A stretch of DNA of 64,000 nucleotides from Candidatus Tokpelaia sp. (GTDB taxonomy: Bacteria > Pseudomonadota > Alphaproteobacteria > Rhizobiales > Rhizobiaceae). Positions 19,326-29,490 of this stretch are shown piece by piece. The stretch's first letter is position 1, and each line of letters opens with the position of its first letter. The position numbers and the translations under genes are program-made. The DNA lies in contig NZ_QLZD01000031.1 in assembly GCF_008636115.1 (NCBI RefSeq), positions 62,001 to 126,000 of the forward strand, read 5' to 3'. A model generated the notes under the pieces. The model saw only the letters and a program-made list of their open reading frames with translations. It had not been told where the DNA came from and searched no databases.

Positions 19326-20675
19326 TTATTGCGGCTGCCCGGCCTGACGCATTTTTTGCCGCGTTGCCGCCCACCACAAAGCGGGGTTAACCGGTTTGCC
19401 GTCTTTCCTTATTTCCATATAAAGCTGCGGCGCCGCCTTATTTACCATAAAACCGCCTTTATCGGCAAGCAGCAGCTTTTCCATACTCCCCACCGGTTCA
19501 CCTTGCAACAGGAATTGCTCCGGTGCAACATGAATTTGCGCCATGCCGGCCAAAATAATATAATAATTTTCGCCGGCATCAATAATGACAAGCTGGCCGT
19601 AAGAGCGAAACCGCCCGGCATAACGCACCACGCCTTCTGCCGGCGCCAGCACCATGGCGGCCGGCGCTGTTTCAATAATTTCACCCTGTGACAATTTGCC
19701 CCCCACTGTTTGGCCGAAACCGGCCAGCCGCCGCCCGGCAACCGGCCGCGGCAGCAGCCCGCGCAAGGTTGAAAACGGCACTTCTATTTGCATTTGCCCC
19801 GGCGCGGCACCCGTGCCGGGGGAGGCTGTCTGTTTGCTGATTTCACCCAGTAAATCCTGCAAATTCTGCACTTTTTCCGCCAGTTTTTTGCGACTTTTCT
19901 CTTCTTCCTGCAAATTTTGCTGCTTTTGCCTCTGTGCGCGCTTTTTTTCTTCCAGCAATAAAGCAAGGCGCCTATGCTCATCGGCCTGTTTTTCACGCGC
20001 CTGACGCAAATGCTCCTGCGCCTCGTTAGCCGCAAGCTCTAATTGTTCAAGCGCCGCCAAATCCGCCTGCACGGCCTCTGCTTTAGCCCGCATTTGCGGC
20101 AAAAGCGCGCCCAGCAGCACTGCGGCCTGCAGCGATTGCCGCCTGTCCTCAGTGCGGACAAAAATTACCGGCGGCGGGCTAAGACCCAGTTTTTCCAGCC
20201 CGGCCAGAATTTCTGCCGTTTCCGCCTGTCTTGCAGTCAAAACCTTTTGCTGTTGCTGCTGTTGCTGCGCCAAAACATGTAAATGCTCCAGCCCGGCGGC
20301 AATTTCATCGCTATAAGACTGCTCTTTGCCGGCGGCAGCGGCCAAAGCACGGCTCAAACGCTTTTGATCCTGGCTCAGCGCCTGCACTTCAGCCTTGTAT
20401 GCAGCGCTGCGTTCGGTTGAAAGCTGTAAATTACGGCGCGCCTCAGTCAAAATTGATTGTTTCTCAGCCTGCTTCTGATTGCTCTCTGCCGGTTTGTCGC
20501 CGGCAGAGACAGCCGGCGCGACAAATAAAAAAGCCGCCGCTGCAATCACTGCTGCCGACAAACCCGCCGCCCTGGAAAGGCCGCAGGCGGCGCGGCGCTT
20601 ACACGCTTTATACAAAGCAGCCTGTCGCTCTTTTTGCCCGGTCACATAAACAGCCTTTAATACAATACCGGCCAC
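19326..20675 (-). CDS. EnvC-like murein hydrolase activator with degenerate M23 domain
   Basis: 449 residues; GTG start one base after the rlmH stop, so coupled. A hydrophobic signal segment covers about residues 30-57. Long coiled coil follows (about 65-275, rich in Gln, Glu, Lys, Ala). The C-terminal LytM/M23 domain (about 305-435) has lost the zinc ligands: the usual PHLHFEIR reads PQLYMEIR. This is what is seen in EnvC-type proteins, which do not cut peptidoglycan but activate amidases at the division site. Neighbours rlmH, rsfS and ctpA fit the rhizobial gene order. Confidence 0.88.
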   Translation of the reverse strand: MAGIVLKAVYVTGQKERQAALYKACKRRAACGLSRAAGLSAAVIAAAAFLFVAPAVSAGDKPAESNQKQAEKQSILTEARRNLQLSTERSAAYKAEVQALSQDQKRLSRALAAAAGKEQSYSDEIAAGLEHLHVLAQQQQQQQKVLTARQAETAEILAGLEKLGLSPPPVIFVRTEDRRQSLQAAVLLGALLPQMRAKAEAVQADLAALEQLELAANEAQEHLRQAREKQADEHRRLALLLEEKKRAQRQKQQNLQEEEKSRKKLAEKVQNLQDLLGEISKQTASPGTGAAPGQMQIEVPFSTLRGLLPRPVAGRRLAGFGQTVGGKLSQGEIIETAPAAMVLAPAEGVVRYAGRFRSYGQLVIIDAGENYYIILAGMAQIHVAPEQFLLQGEPVGSMEKLLLADKGGFMVNKAAPQLYMEIRKDGKPVNPALWWAATRQKMRQAGQPQ

Positions 20676-20676
20676 C

Positions 20677-21159
20677 TTAATCGCGATGATAGGGGTGGCC
20701 CGCCAAAATCAGCGCCGCGCGGTAAAGCTGCTCTGCCAGCATGATACGCGCCAGCCGGTGCGGCCAGGTCATGGCGCCGAAAGCCAGCATTATATCGGCC
20801 TCTCCCCGCATGGCTTCAGCAAAACCGTCCGGCCCGCCCAGCGCCAGCAGCAGATTTTGCTGCCCTTTATCCCGCCATTGCTGCAAATTCCGGGCAAAAG
20901 CGCGGGAAGACAGGTTTTTGCCGCGCTCGTCCAACAGCACCAGCAGGCAGCCCCGCTTCCGGCCTGCCTGCAAGGCGGCGGCTTCTTCTTCCTTTCGCTG
21001 CTCCGGCGTGGGAGCGCGACTTTCGCCAATATTATGCACACCGTCAAACTGCAAACCCACAAGCGCCCCCGCTTTGGCAAAACGCTCAGTATAAAGATCT
21101 GCCAAATCGGCCTCTGCCCCTTTTTTCAGGCGCCCAACGGCAAAAATCGCAATATGCAT
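20677..21159 (-). CDS. rlmH: 23S rRNA pseudouridine-1915 N3-methyltransferase
   Basis: 160 residues, the family length. MHIAIFAVGR opens the SPOUT fold and LLALGGPDGF matches the SAM-binding knot. It methylates pseudouridine 1915 of 23S rRNA in whole 70S ribosomes. It lies between rsfS and the envC-like gene, all on the minus strand. Confidence 0.95.
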   Translation of the reverse strand: MHIAIFAVGRLKKGAEADLADLYTERFAKAGALVGLQFDGVHNIGESRAPTPEQRKEEEAAALQAGRKRGCLLVLLDERGKNLSSRAFARNLQQWRDKGQQNLLLALGGPDGFAEAMRGEADIMLAFGAMTWPHRLARIMLAEQLYRAALILAGHPYHRD

Positions 21160-21213
21160 CGGAATACGGCTTTCACTTCAACTATTTTCCGGCTTGAGCA
21201 GCATAATTATCTA

Positions 21214-21654
21214 TTACGCCAGATCTTCTGCCACATTGACCAGCCCATTATCAGGCTCCCACATTGTCTCCAGCCGGTAAAAAGCGCGAATTTCCGGGCG
21301 GAAGAGATGCACAATAATATCGCCGGCATCAATCAAAACCCAGTCACCGCTGCCCAGACCCTCAGCCCTGACAGGGCCTTTGACCCGGTTTTTCAGCATT
21401 GCTGCCAGCCGGTCGGCCAGCGCCGCCAAATGCCGTGACGATGTGCCGGCGGCAATCACCATATAATCAGCCAGCGCCGAACGGGCGGCAATATCCAGCA
21501 CGACAATATCTTCGCCTTTGCCTTCTGCCAGCAAGGCGCAAATCGCTGCCAGCAAAACCTGCACTTCGCCCCTCTCTTCCCCCTGCTGCCTGATTTCAGG
21601 CCGCCTTTCCCGGCCTGTCCCGGCGGTTTTTGCCTGTGCTGCGCCTGTTTTCAT
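21214..21654 (-). CDS. rsfS: Ribosomal silencing factor RsfS
   Basis: 146 residues. The core (about 35-140) carries GEDIVVLDI, SALADYMVIAAGTSSRH and the SGDWVLIDAGDIIVHLF segment typical of RsfS. It binds ribosomal protein uL14 and blocks subunit joining in starvation. The N-terminal ~30 residues are basic and variable, so the exact start is uncertain. It follows nadD, as in most alphaproteobacteria. Confidence 0.95.
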   Translation of the reverse strand: MKTGAAQAKTAGTGRERRPEIRQQGEERGEVQVLLAAICALLAEGKGEDIVVLDIAARSALADYMVIAAGTSSRHLAALADRLAAMLKNRVKGPVRAEGLGSGDWVLIDAGDIIVHLFRPEIRAFYRLETMWEPDNGLVNVAEDLA

Positions 21655-21799
21655 ATTTGTCCCTGGTTTTGCTGTTGCATTTCCTCATCTCTCTATTGCC
21701 TGCGCCGCGGCCTTGCACAGGCAACCCTGTCTATATAGGTGCGCCCGGCACCGGCTGCAAGTTTGCCCTGAACCCGGCCGGCCGCCGGCGCTATCGCTT

Positions 21800-22549
21800 T
21801 TATATATTTTTAAGGCCGTTTTTTGGTTTTGCCCGTGCTTTACAATCTTGCGTCTTGCGGCTTTGCCGCAGCATAGTGGAAGATAAAGGCGAGCGCCGCC
21901 CGTGAATAAACAGCCAGGCCGGCGCCTTTTGCTCGGCCAGTGTTGCTGCGGCTTTCTCACTCACCCGGGCGGCGGCAAATTCCCGCGCTGCCGGCGCTTT
22001 ATCTGCGGCGCTGAAATTGGGGCGGTCAATCACCGCCAGCGGCAATGTCTGCATAATCTGCCGCCAATCCTGCCATAAATGGAAATCAGCCAAATTATCC
22101 GCCCCCATTATCCAGACAAAATGCGTGTGCGGATTAGCCTGCACAATAAAGCGCAGCATAGCGGCTGAATTCTTTGCTGCCAGCGCCGCTTCAAACGCTG
22201 TTACTTGAATGCGCGGATCGGTTATCAAGGCCCGGCTTGCGGCAATACGCTGCGGCAGCGGCGCCAGCCCGGCTGTATCTTTCAGCGGATTGCCGGGAGA
22301 AACAAGCCACCATAAAGTGTCCAGCCGCAAATATTGCAAGGCTGTTTCCGCCACCAGCAAATGCCCTTCATGCGGCGGATTAAAGGAACCGCCATAAAGA
22401 CCGACAGCCTTGCCTTTTGTGCCCCCTATTATGCCTTTTGCGCCGGCTCCCTGTCCGGCAGAGTGTGAATCACGCTCAGGCGGCAGCCCCTTATCCTTTA
22501 AAGGCACGGCCAGATAGTGTGCCGCCACATTTGCTGCAACAGGCGCCAT
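21800..22549 (-). CDS. nadD: Nicotinate-nucleotide adenylyltransferase
   Basis: The frame from the ATG at 22549 gives 249 residues, about 40 more than usual; the catalytic domain begins at about residue 47 (VGLYGGSFNPPHEGH), so a later start is possible. The T/HxGH nucleotidyl-transfer motif and the C-terminal SPLSSTMLR motif are present. It makes deamido-NAD from nicotinate mononucleotide. The proA and obg genes often seen upstream in this order are replaced by a DUF882 gene. Confidence 0.93.
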   Translation of the reverse strand: MAPVAANVAAHYLAVPLKDKGLPPERDSHSAGQGAGAKGIIGGTKGKAVGLYGGSFNPPHEGHLLVAETALQYLRLDTLWWLVSPGNPLKDTAGLAPLPQRIAASRALITDPRIQVTAFEAALAAKNSAAMLRFIVQANPHTHFVWIMGADNLADFHLWQDWRQIMQTLPLAVIDRPNFSAADKAPAAREFAAARVSEKAAATLAEQKAPAWLFIHGRRSPLSSTMLRQSRKTQDCKARAKPKNGLKNI

Positions 22550-22566
22550 TATGCTGTTCCTTTTTC

Positions 22567-23952
22567 CTATCCCGGGCGATCAGCGGCGAAAATCATTGGC
22601 GCCGTTCCTTTAGCCTTGTGCCCGCTTTTGTTTTTGGCTCGCGGCAGGGGGATATAAGGCAGGGGTGCAGTCTCCCCCCGCACTGCCGCCAGCGCCCCGG
22701 TTTTATCCTGCCCGGTCGGCCGCGCCTGCGGCAGCGGCACAATGACCGCTATTATCCGGGGTTTGGCCTTATTGCTGCTATCATTCCTGTCGCTGCGGCC
22801 GGCCTCACCATTTTCGAGCGGCAGCGGCCTGGCCGCGGGGATTGGCACAATATCGCTTAAAGCCTGCAAGGCCCGGTTACCCAAAACCGCCCCCGCCCTG
22901 TCAAGCGGGGCATAAGCCAATAAAGCATTGCCGCTCTCCTCCATATCGGCCGCCGCCTTGAATTGCGGCACAGGGATAAAGGCCGTTTTCATATCGGCTT
23001 CGTCAAACACATCTTCCGTTTCCGGCCCAAAAGGCTTTGCTGCAACCGGTATCGGCACCCGGCCGGAGGCAAAGCCGGCCAAAACCGGTGCCGGCGCTGC
23101 TGCCATTTCCACTGCGGCCGGCGGTAAGGCTGCCATGCCGCTGCGGCCAGGGGGCAGGCGGCCGTCTGCCGCTACCAGGGTGACCTGCTGCGGCGACAGC
23201 CCGCCAAACAAAACCCGGCTCGACAAAACCGGCACTGCCGCGGCGCCGCGCTGTCTATAATCGGCTGCGGCCTCCTGATAATGAGCAAGAGGTCTGCCGT
23301 CATTGGGCACATGCAGGCTTTTGCCGTCAGGAAACAAAGCAGCCAGCGCCTGCCGGCTCATACGCGGCCAATGGCGCACCTGACCGACATCAACATGCAC
23401 AAAGGGAGAAGCAGAGGCAGGGTAATAGCCAATGCCGCCGCCCTGCAATTTTAGCGCCACGGCGCGCAAATAGGCGGGGTTGACATCAGGCAGATAAAAA
23501 TCCATTGCCTGGCCTTCCATATGGCGGCTATGCCGGGCAACAGTGCCGGCGGGAGAAGCCAGACGCAGCATGGCATTAGTCTGCGGCGAACGATAGCCCG
23601 AAACCGCATGAATATAGTCTTTTGAGCCGCTTAGCTGATAAATTTGCCAGATAAGGTCAAACAGGCGGGGATCCATATTGACCGCCTCATTGCGCCGCCA
23701 GTCGCGCAGCAAATAATCAAGCCGTTTCAACCCGCTGCGCACATAGCGGCCGTTTTTTTTAAAAACGACATTATCTCTTTCCTGCGTGTGCACAAAATAA
23801 ATTTTCAGCGATCGTATCTCCCCGCCCCCATATGGCCGCGCCAAAGCCCTGTGAGAGAGAAAAAGGCAGACAAATCCCGCCAGCAGCCAAAAAACAGCGG
23901 CCGGCACCATGCTGCCGCAGCGCCGCTTATCGCTAAAAAAACAACCCGCCAT
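22567..23952 (-). CDS. DUF882 (YcbK-type, M15-like) envelope protein
   Basis: 461 residues. An N-terminal signal/anchor (about 12-38) precedes a DUF882 domain (about 50-210) with candidate zinc ligands in SGYRSP, RHMEGQAMDF and FVHVDVG, as in M15 peptidases. The rest (about 240-461) is low complexity, rich in Ala and Pro, with repeated VPLPQARP-like segments. YcbK-type proteins are thought to act on peptidoglycan. It sits 17 bp before nadD and may be co-transcribed with it. Confidence 0.85.
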   Translation of the reverse strand: MAGCFFSDKRRCGSMVPAAVFWLLAGFVCLFLSHRALARPYGGGEIRSLKIYFVHTQERDNVVFKKNGRYVRSGLKRLDYLLRDWRRNEAVNMDPRLFDLIWQIYQLSGSKDYIHAVSGYRSPQTNAMLRLASPAGTVARHSRHMEGQAMDFYLPDVNPAYLRAVALKLQGGGIGYYPASASPFVHVDVGQVRHWPRMSRQALAALFPDGKSLHVPNDGRPLAHYQEAAADYRQRGAAAVPVLSSRVLFGGLSPQQVTLVAADGRLPPGRSGMAALPPAAVEMAAAPAPVLAGFASGRVPIPVAAKPFGPETEDVFDEADMKTAFIPVPQFKAAADMEESGNALLAYAPLDRAGAVLGNRALQALSDIVPIPAARPLPLENGEAGRSDRNDSSNKAKPRIIAVIVPLPQARPTGQDKTGALAAVRGETAPLPYIPLPRAKNKSGHKAKGTAPMIFAADRPG

Positions 23953-24161
23953 ATACGCCTGAACCCTTGACCGGCAGCCGGAGCTGCCGCCTTACCCACA
24001 CACCCCAATAGAGGCACAGTTTTATCAATATTCTGCGCCTCTATCGGTGACAGCCGATTATGCCGGAAAAATCTTAACACCCCGTCAACATTGCGCACAG
24101 AATCAATAAAGTGAAAATCATTGGCGGGGCAAAGGCGGAGCGCTGCTTTGTCTGACAACAG

Positions 24162-25592
24162 CTATTTATCAGGATAAATGCCGTAATCTTCCAATTTACG
24201 GTAAAGCGTGGAGCGGCCGATTTGCAACCGCCGGGCCACCTCGCTTATTTTGCCGCGATAACGCTGCATAGCCTCTAAAATGACGCTTTTCTCCACCTCG
24301 GCCAAAGGTTTTATATGACCGGCCGCATCATAAAACAAACGGGAGGAAGCTACGCTGTCAGCCGGCTGCTCCTGTCCTTCATCTTCACGCAGTAATTGTG
24401 GAAAATCGCGTGAAACCAGCAGGCGCCCCTCGCTCAATAATACGGCGCGAAACATCATATTTTCCAGCTCGGCAAAATTGCCCGGCCAGTCATATTGCGT
24501 CAGCAGCGCTGCTGCCGCCCCGGAAATGCCGCTTAAAGCGGCATGCTTTGTTTCACCGACAATGCGCGCCAGAATATGCCGGGCAATTTCAGCTATATCC
24601 TCGCGCCGGCGGCGCAAAGGCGGCACATGCAATATGCGTGTGCCAAGCCGCTTATAAAGGCCAATAGAAAAAGAACCCTCGGCCACTAATTCTTCCAAAT
24701 CCTCTGCCGCAGTCGCCATGAGCTGAAAGGTTTTTCGGCTGCCCGCCCCGCTCCCGCCCCGCCGTGAGGCCAAATGCCCCTGCTCCACCTGCCGCTCAAT
24801 AAAACGCAAAAACTGCGCCTGCTCCGCTTTATCCAGCCTGTCAATATCGCCAAAACATAATGTGCCGCCGCTCGCCGCAGTGCTTTTTTGCTCCAGCGCG
24901 GCATTATCCGGCAGGCCGGAGCCTCCCCCCCCCTTCGCTGCGCAGGAAATAAATATAAACGGCGCCGGCGGCAGAACCTTGTCACCTTTATCGCCGCTTG
25001 TCCCCGGCGCTCTGTTTTGCCGGCTTTCTTCGTGAATGGCGCGGGCCAGAGCCTGCCTGCCGCTGGCTTCCTCGCCGCAAATCAGCAAAATACCGCCTGT
25101 CTGCGCGGCAGATTTTGCTTTTTCCAGCATATCGCGCTGAGCCGCGCTGCCCGACACCCATTTGGAAACAGCAAGCGGTTTTTCCTGCCCTCCAGGCAGG
25201 AAGCTTTGGAACTCCCGGCGCAGCAAATGTTTTTGCAGCAAATTGCCGCTCGAGACAGCAAGCCGCGCCGGAGATATGGGATAAATGAGAAAATCATCAG
25301 CCCCGGCGGTTACAGCGCGGCGCAGGCGCTCATCTTCTTCATTGCCGGCCAGGGCAATAATCGGCATTTTTACCCCGGCGGCACGAATATTGGCAATAAA
25401 ATCCACATTGCTTATATCGGCCATTTCCACATCAATCAGCGCCAGAGCAATATTCTGCCGCCGCTTTAACAAATCGGCAGCGCGCGCCCCGCTTTCCGCC
25501 TCAATAATATAATAACCGGCAGAAATAAGCGGCGAAGCAAGCTTTGCCCGTTTGACTGCATCTTCTCCCGCGATCAGCACTGAAATTGTCAT
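24162..25592 (-). CDS. Degenerate NtrC-family response regulator
   Basis: About 476 residues from the ATG at 25592. Order: receiver (1-120) with Asp54; an AAA+ domain (150-380); a Fis-type HTH (about 440-470, ending RSTLYRKLEDYGI). Several key residues are off: the switch Lys is Tyr104 (LIYPIS), Walker A is GEEASGRQ with Arg in place of Lys, and the GAFTGA loop needed to contact sigma-54 is absent. It therefore probably binds DNA without acting as a sigma-54 activator, as known for a few family members. No sensor kinase gene is adjacent. Confidence 0.82.
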   Translation of the reverse strand: MTISVLIAGEDAVKRAKLASPLISAGYYIIEAESGARAADLLKRRQNIALALIDVEMADISNVDFIANIRAAGVKMPIIALAGNEEDERLRRAVTAGADDFLIYPISPARLAVSSGNLLQKHLLRREFQSFLPGGQEKPLAVSKWVSGSAAQRDMLEKAKSAAQTGGILLICGEEASGRQALARAIHEESRQNRAPGTSGDKGDKVLPPAPFIFISCAAKGGGGSGLPDNAALEQKSTAASGGTLCFGDIDRLDKAEQAQFLRFIERQVEQGHLASRRGGSGAGSRKTFQLMATAAEDLEELVAEGSFSIGLYKRLGTRILHVPPLRRRREDIAEIARHILARIVGETKHAALSGISGAAAALLTQYDWPGNFAELENMMFRAVLLSEGRLLVSRDFPQLLREDEGQEQPADSVASSRLFYDAAGHIKPLAEVEKSVILEAMQRYRGKISEVARRLQIGRSTLYRKLEDYGIYPDK

Positions 25593-26002
25593 AAAAATTA
25601 CGCCTTTTTGCCTTGAAAAGGATAATCCTGCAATCGTGCCGGGCCTTGAATACCCGCATCGATAACCGGAAACCACCCGCTACAACATCTGACCTGCTAA
25701 AAGCATATTTATGGCAGAAGGCTTTTATGGAAAGGCGCTGCACTCTATGAAAACAACAGCATCTCTGTCTTTTGTCCACCGGGGGCAAGAAAAATAATTG
25801 CAAAAAATTTGCCGCGGGTTTAGCGATAAAGCCGCCAAAGCAGAAAACCGTTTTTTTGACAAAATCACCCTATTTTTGTTAAAAAATCGATTCAGCCCTA
25901 GCAAAATCTTGTAAAAAGTCGTAATTATGGGGCGGGTGAATGTCGTTTTAAACCTGCCTGAGGCCAGGCAGGTTCCGTGTGATTTGGGTTGTGGAGTTGA
26001 AA
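25593..26002. other. Divergent regulator/omp10 intergenic region
   Basis: 410 bp with no convincing gene. A TTGACA box (25856-25861) with TTAAAA 17 bp later is the best candidate promoter towards omp10. Nothing else recognised. Confidence 0.35.
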
Positions 26003-26395
26003 TTGGCACAATATGTCCATCGATTGCTCGTTTTATCCTGCTTTATTGTGCCGGCTTTGGCGCTTGCCGCCTGTTCCGATATGCTCGGCAATAATTCCAG
26101 CCCTTTTGGGGCCAAAGGGCCGAACAAGGCCGGTCAAACGGCGCTGGAAGGCCGCTGGATAGATGCAAACGGGATTTCTTCCACTTTCCGCAAGGGTGTA
26201 TTCGAGACCCGCTCCCCCGACACTAATGAAAAATTATCCGAGGGCAATTATACATTTAACGGCGGCAATATTGTCGCTATTGAAGTGCGCTCTCTGGTGC
26301 GCGGCACGGTTTCTCATGTTAATTGCTCTTTGACAAAAGCCAAACTCTATTGCACGACTGAAAATAATACCAAATTCGTTTTGACCAGGGGGTGA
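26003..26395 (+). CDS. omp10: Omp10-type outer-membrane lipoprotein
   Basis: About 130 residues from a TTG start (26003) that has GGAG six bases upstream; a GTG at 25979 has no such site. The signal peptide ends in the lipobox LAAC. The mature part contains GRWIDANGISSTF, FETRSPDTNEKLSEGNY and a C-terminal KFVLTR, closely matching Brucella Omp10. It is a lipid-anchored surface protein linked to envelope stability and virulence in Brucella. It precedes hemH. Confidence 0.88.
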   Translation: MAQYVHRLLVLSCFIVPALALAACSDMLGNNSSPFGAKGPNKAGQTALEGRWIDANGISSTFRKGVFETRSPDTNEKLSEGNYTFNGGNIVAIEVRSLVRGTVSHVNCSLTKAKLYCTTENNTKFVLTRG

Positions 26396-26425
26396 GGGTT
26401 TAAAGAGAAAAGCAGCGGCACTATT

Positions 26426-27460
26426 ATGACAAATAATAATAAAAGCAGGCGCATCGGCGTTATTCTGGCCAATCTGGGGACGCCTGACGGCACTGATTAT
26501 TGGAATATGCGCCGCTATCTGGCAGAATTTTTATCCGACAAGCGCGTTATTGAATGGCCGAGTATTATCTGGCAGCCGATTTTACGGCTTATTGTCCTGA
26601 GCACCAGGCCAAAAAAATCCGGCGCGGCCTATGCGCGTATCTGGAATAGAGAAAAGAATGAATCTCCCTTGCGCAGTTATACGCGCAGCCAGGCAGAAAA
26701 ACTGGCCGCTCTCCTGCACGAGAGCAAGGCTGCAGCAAAGGCACAAACCGCCAATGCGGAGCTGGATATAGATTGGGCCATGCGTTACGGCAAGCCGGCT
26801 ATTGGCGCGGTCGCCAAGGCCATGGTTGCGCGCGGTTGCGGCCATATTCTCCTTGTGCCGCTTTATCCGCAATATGCGGCCAGCACCACCGCCACTGTCA
26901 ATGATGTATTTTTTGACAGTTTAAAAGCCATGCGCTGCCAGCCGGCCGTGCGCACTGCGCCGGCTTATGCCGATAATGCCGTTTATATTGATGCTTTGGC
27001 CAATTCTATTACCGCGCATTTGGCCGGGCTTTCTTACCGGCCGGAAAAACTGATTGCCTCTTATCACGGTATCCCGCAAAGCTATGTCCGGCGCGGCGAC
27101 CCCTATTATGAAGAATGCAAGCGCACAACAGCGGCTTTGCGCCAGAGACTGGGGCTTGATAATGAGGCTTTGCTCATGTGTTTTCAATCGCGTTTCGGGC
27201 CGGAAGAGTGGCTACAGCCTTATACGGATAAAACGATAGAAAAACTGGCGAAAGAAGGTGTCACATCGCTCGCGGTCTTTAACCCCGGCTTTGTTGCTGA
27301 TTGTCTGGAAACACTTGATGAAATCGGCAATGAAGCAGCGGAAATTTTTCATAAAAACGGCGGCACAGATTTCACCCATATTCCCTGCCTGAATGACAGT
27401 GATGAAGGCATGCGCGTGATTGAACATATTGTGCGGCAGGAATTACAAGGCTGGCTTTAA
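26426..27460 (+). CDS. hemH: Ferrochelatase
   Basis: 344 residues. The start VILANLGTPD, the mid-domain SYHGIPQSYVRRGDPY with the catalytic His, and CFQSRFGPEEWLQP are hallmark segments. It inserts Fe2+ into protoporphyrin IX, the last step of haem synthesis. It follows omp10 by 30 bp, the same order as in Brucella and Bartonella. Confidence 0.96.
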   Translation: MTNNNKSRRIGVILANLGTPDGTDYWNMRRYLAEFLSDKRVIEWPSIIWQPILRLIVLSTRPKKSGAAYARIWNREKNESPLRSYTRSQAEKLAALLHESKAAAKAQTANAELDIDWAMRYGKPAIGAVAKAMVARGCGHILLVPLYPQYAASTTATVNDVFFDSLKAMRCQPAVRTAPAYADNAVYIDALANSITAHLAGLSYRPEKLIASYHGIPQSYVRRGDPYYEECKRTTAALRQRLGLDNEALLMCFQSRFGPEEWLQPYTDKTIEKLAKEGVTSLAVFNPGFVADCLETLDEIGNEAAEIFHKNGGTDFTHIPCLNDSDEGMRVIEHIVRQELQGWL

Positions 27461-27753
27461 AGCCGGAGCGCCGGCAGCCCCTGCCGCCAGTTATTTATTG
27501 AAGCTGTGCCGGCCGCCTCTGCGGGCGGAGTCGGTATGTGCCTTAGCCGGGTTCGTGCCTGTTTGCGCCTGTATTGCCGGCGCAGCATTCAGCGTGACAA
27601 TGACCGCTTGTGCCCGGCAAAATAACAGGCAAAATAGCCGCTGCTGCTATTTTCATTCTTTACAGGCGCGCTGTTTGCGATAAAATGGGGCAATGTGTAT
27701 TCGGGCCGCAAGTGCCCGGAATTTATCAGACGGCGCGGATTTTGGGAGGCCTT

Positions 27754-28734
27754 ATGTCGGCTTTTGGTGCAGTTCTCATTTTTCTGGTCGTTTTGGTGGT
27801 GGCCACCTTGGGGGGCAGTATTAAAATTGTGCCGCAGGGCTTTCAGTGGACAGTAGAGCGTTTTGGCCGCTATACCAGGACATTATCGCCCGGGCTTAAT
27901 CTTATTATGCCGTTTATTGACCGCATAGGCGCCCGCTTTTCTATTATGGAGCAGGTTCTGGCCGTGCCGCGGCAGGAAGTTATCACCAAGGATAATGCCA
28001 CTGTTACTGTTGATGCTGTGGCTTTTTATCAGGTATTAAACGCCGCGCGCGCCGCTTATCAAGTTGCCAATCTTGAATATGCGCTGCTCAATTTGACCAT
28101 GACCAATATTCGCACAGTTGTCGGCTCGATGGATTTGGACGAGCTGCTTTCCAACCGCACTATTATTAACGACAAACTGCTCCATGTGGTCGATGCCGCT
28201 GCCGGCCCGTGGGGTATGAAAATGACGCGGGTTGAAATAAAAGATATTCAACCGCCGCGCGATCTGGTTGATGCCATGGCGCGGCAAATGAAGGCGGAGC
28301 GTGACAAACGCGCTCAGGTGCTGGAGGCGGAAGGAAGCCGCAATGCCAGTATTTTGCGCGCCGAGGGGTTAAAACAGGGGCAGATTTTAGAGGCGGAAGG
28401 CAAGCGTGAGGCCGCTTATCGTGAGGCTGAGGCGCGTGAGCGGCTGGCCGAGGCAGAGGCCAGGGCAACGCATGTCATGTCAAAAGCTATTGCTGAAGGC
28501 AATATGCAGGCCATTAACTATTTTATCGCCCAGAAATATACTGAGGCTCTGGCGGCTATCGGCACGGCCAATAATCAAAAACTTGTGCTTATGCCGCTGG
28601 AGGCCTCTTCTCTTATTGGTTCGCTGGGCGGTATTGGCGCTATTGCCAAAGATATTTTTGCCGATAATGCCAAAGATAAAGCTAATGCCGCTGTCGGCCG
28701 GGCAGCGCGGCAAGGCGGCAGAGAGCAGCTTTAA
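27754..28734 (+). CDS. SPFH/stomatin-like protein (QmcA type)
   Basis: About 326 residues from the ATG at 27754, which has GGGAGG upstream. One N-terminal membrane helix (about 3-22) is followed by an SPFH domain ([15 protein letters not shown] ...) and a coiled-coil stretch rich in Glu, Ala and Arg (about 190-255). It is followed by an NfeD gene, the usual partner. Such pairs form membrane microdomain scaffolds and may regulate membrane proteases. Confidence 0.93.
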   Translation: MSAFGAVLIFLVVLVVATLGGSIKIVPQGFQWTVERFGRYTRTLSPGLNLIMPFIDRIGARFSIMEQVLAVPRQEVITKDNATVTVDAVAFYQVLNAARAAYQVANLEYALLNLTMTNIRTVVGSMDLDELLSNRTIINDKLLHVVDAAAGPWGMKMTRVEIKDIQPPRDLVDAMARQMKAERDKRAQVLEAEGSRNASILRAEGLKQGQILEAEGKREAAYREAEARERLAEAEARATHVMSKAIAEGNMQAINYFIAQKYTEALAAIGTANNQKLVLMPLEASSLIGSLGGIGAIAKDIFADNAKDKANAAVGRAARQGGREQL

Positions 28735-28824
28735 ATAACAGGCGCTGCGGCAGGCACCGGTGGAGAAAAGCGGCAAAATAGTGCTTAAGGCCAGGATTCC
28801 TGCCGTTAAAAGGACATAAAGCTG

Positions 28825-29292
28825 ATGGTGGAATGGCTGAGAGAGACAAATTTATCGCTCTGGTTTATTTTTGGTCTGGCGCTCTTATGTGCCGAACTGG
28901 CACTGCCGGGCATTTTTCTGGTGTGGTTTGGCGCCGGCGCTTTGGCGACCGCGCTTATAGTCGCTGTTTTTCTTCCCTTCCTCGCCTGGCAATGGCAAAT
29001 TATCATTTTTCTGCTATGCTCGAGCGCTGCCGTTTTGCTCAGCCGCCGCTATTTTAGCAAAAAACGCGGCAGCGATGCACTCTTTCTTAATAATCGAATA
29101 GCAGAGCTTATCGGCCAAAGCTTCATTTTGGAAACCGCCATTAGCGGTAATAAAGGCAGCCTGCATATTGATGACAGCCTATGGCAGATCCGCGGTGAGG
29201 ATATGCCCAAAGGCAGCCGCGTGCGCATTACCGGCTATAGAGCCGGAGCACTGGAAGTGAAAGCCGCCTCACCGCCGGGGGAGAAACAGTAG
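28825..29292 (+). CDS. NfeD family membrane protein
   Basis: 155 residues. Three to four hydrophobic segments (about 10-75) are followed by a soluble OB-fold (about 90-150) with LIGQSFIL and GSRVRITGYRAGALEV. This short form pairs with QmcA-type SPFH proteins, as here. It is thought to support the SPFH scaffold. Confidence 0.92.
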   Translation: MVEWLRETNLSLWFIFGLALLCAELALPGIFLVWFGAGALATALIVAVFLPFLAWQWQIIIFLLCSSAAVLLSRRYFSKKRGSDALFLNNRIAELIGQSFILETAISGNKGSLHIDDSLWQIRGEDMPKGSRVRITGYRAGALEVKAASPPGEKQ

Positions 29293-29490
29293 AAACGGCA
29301 AGGCGCGCAATGCACCGGCAGGAGCAGCAGCACGTGTAAAATATAGTGGAAGACGGTAACGATCGGCCAAAGGCAGATAGATCGTCGACTGCTATCTTGT
29401 TTATTAGCCAGTTTCAGCGGTTGGCAGTCATTCCCCGGGGGCAAAAGGCACAAGCCGCAACGAATAGCGAGTGCCCTGCGCCTGTGCTTA

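Noticed and set aside
19326-19691. Loss of zinc ligands in the M23 domain as a mutation
   Set aside because: Catalytically dead LytM domains are normal in EnvC-type amidase activators.
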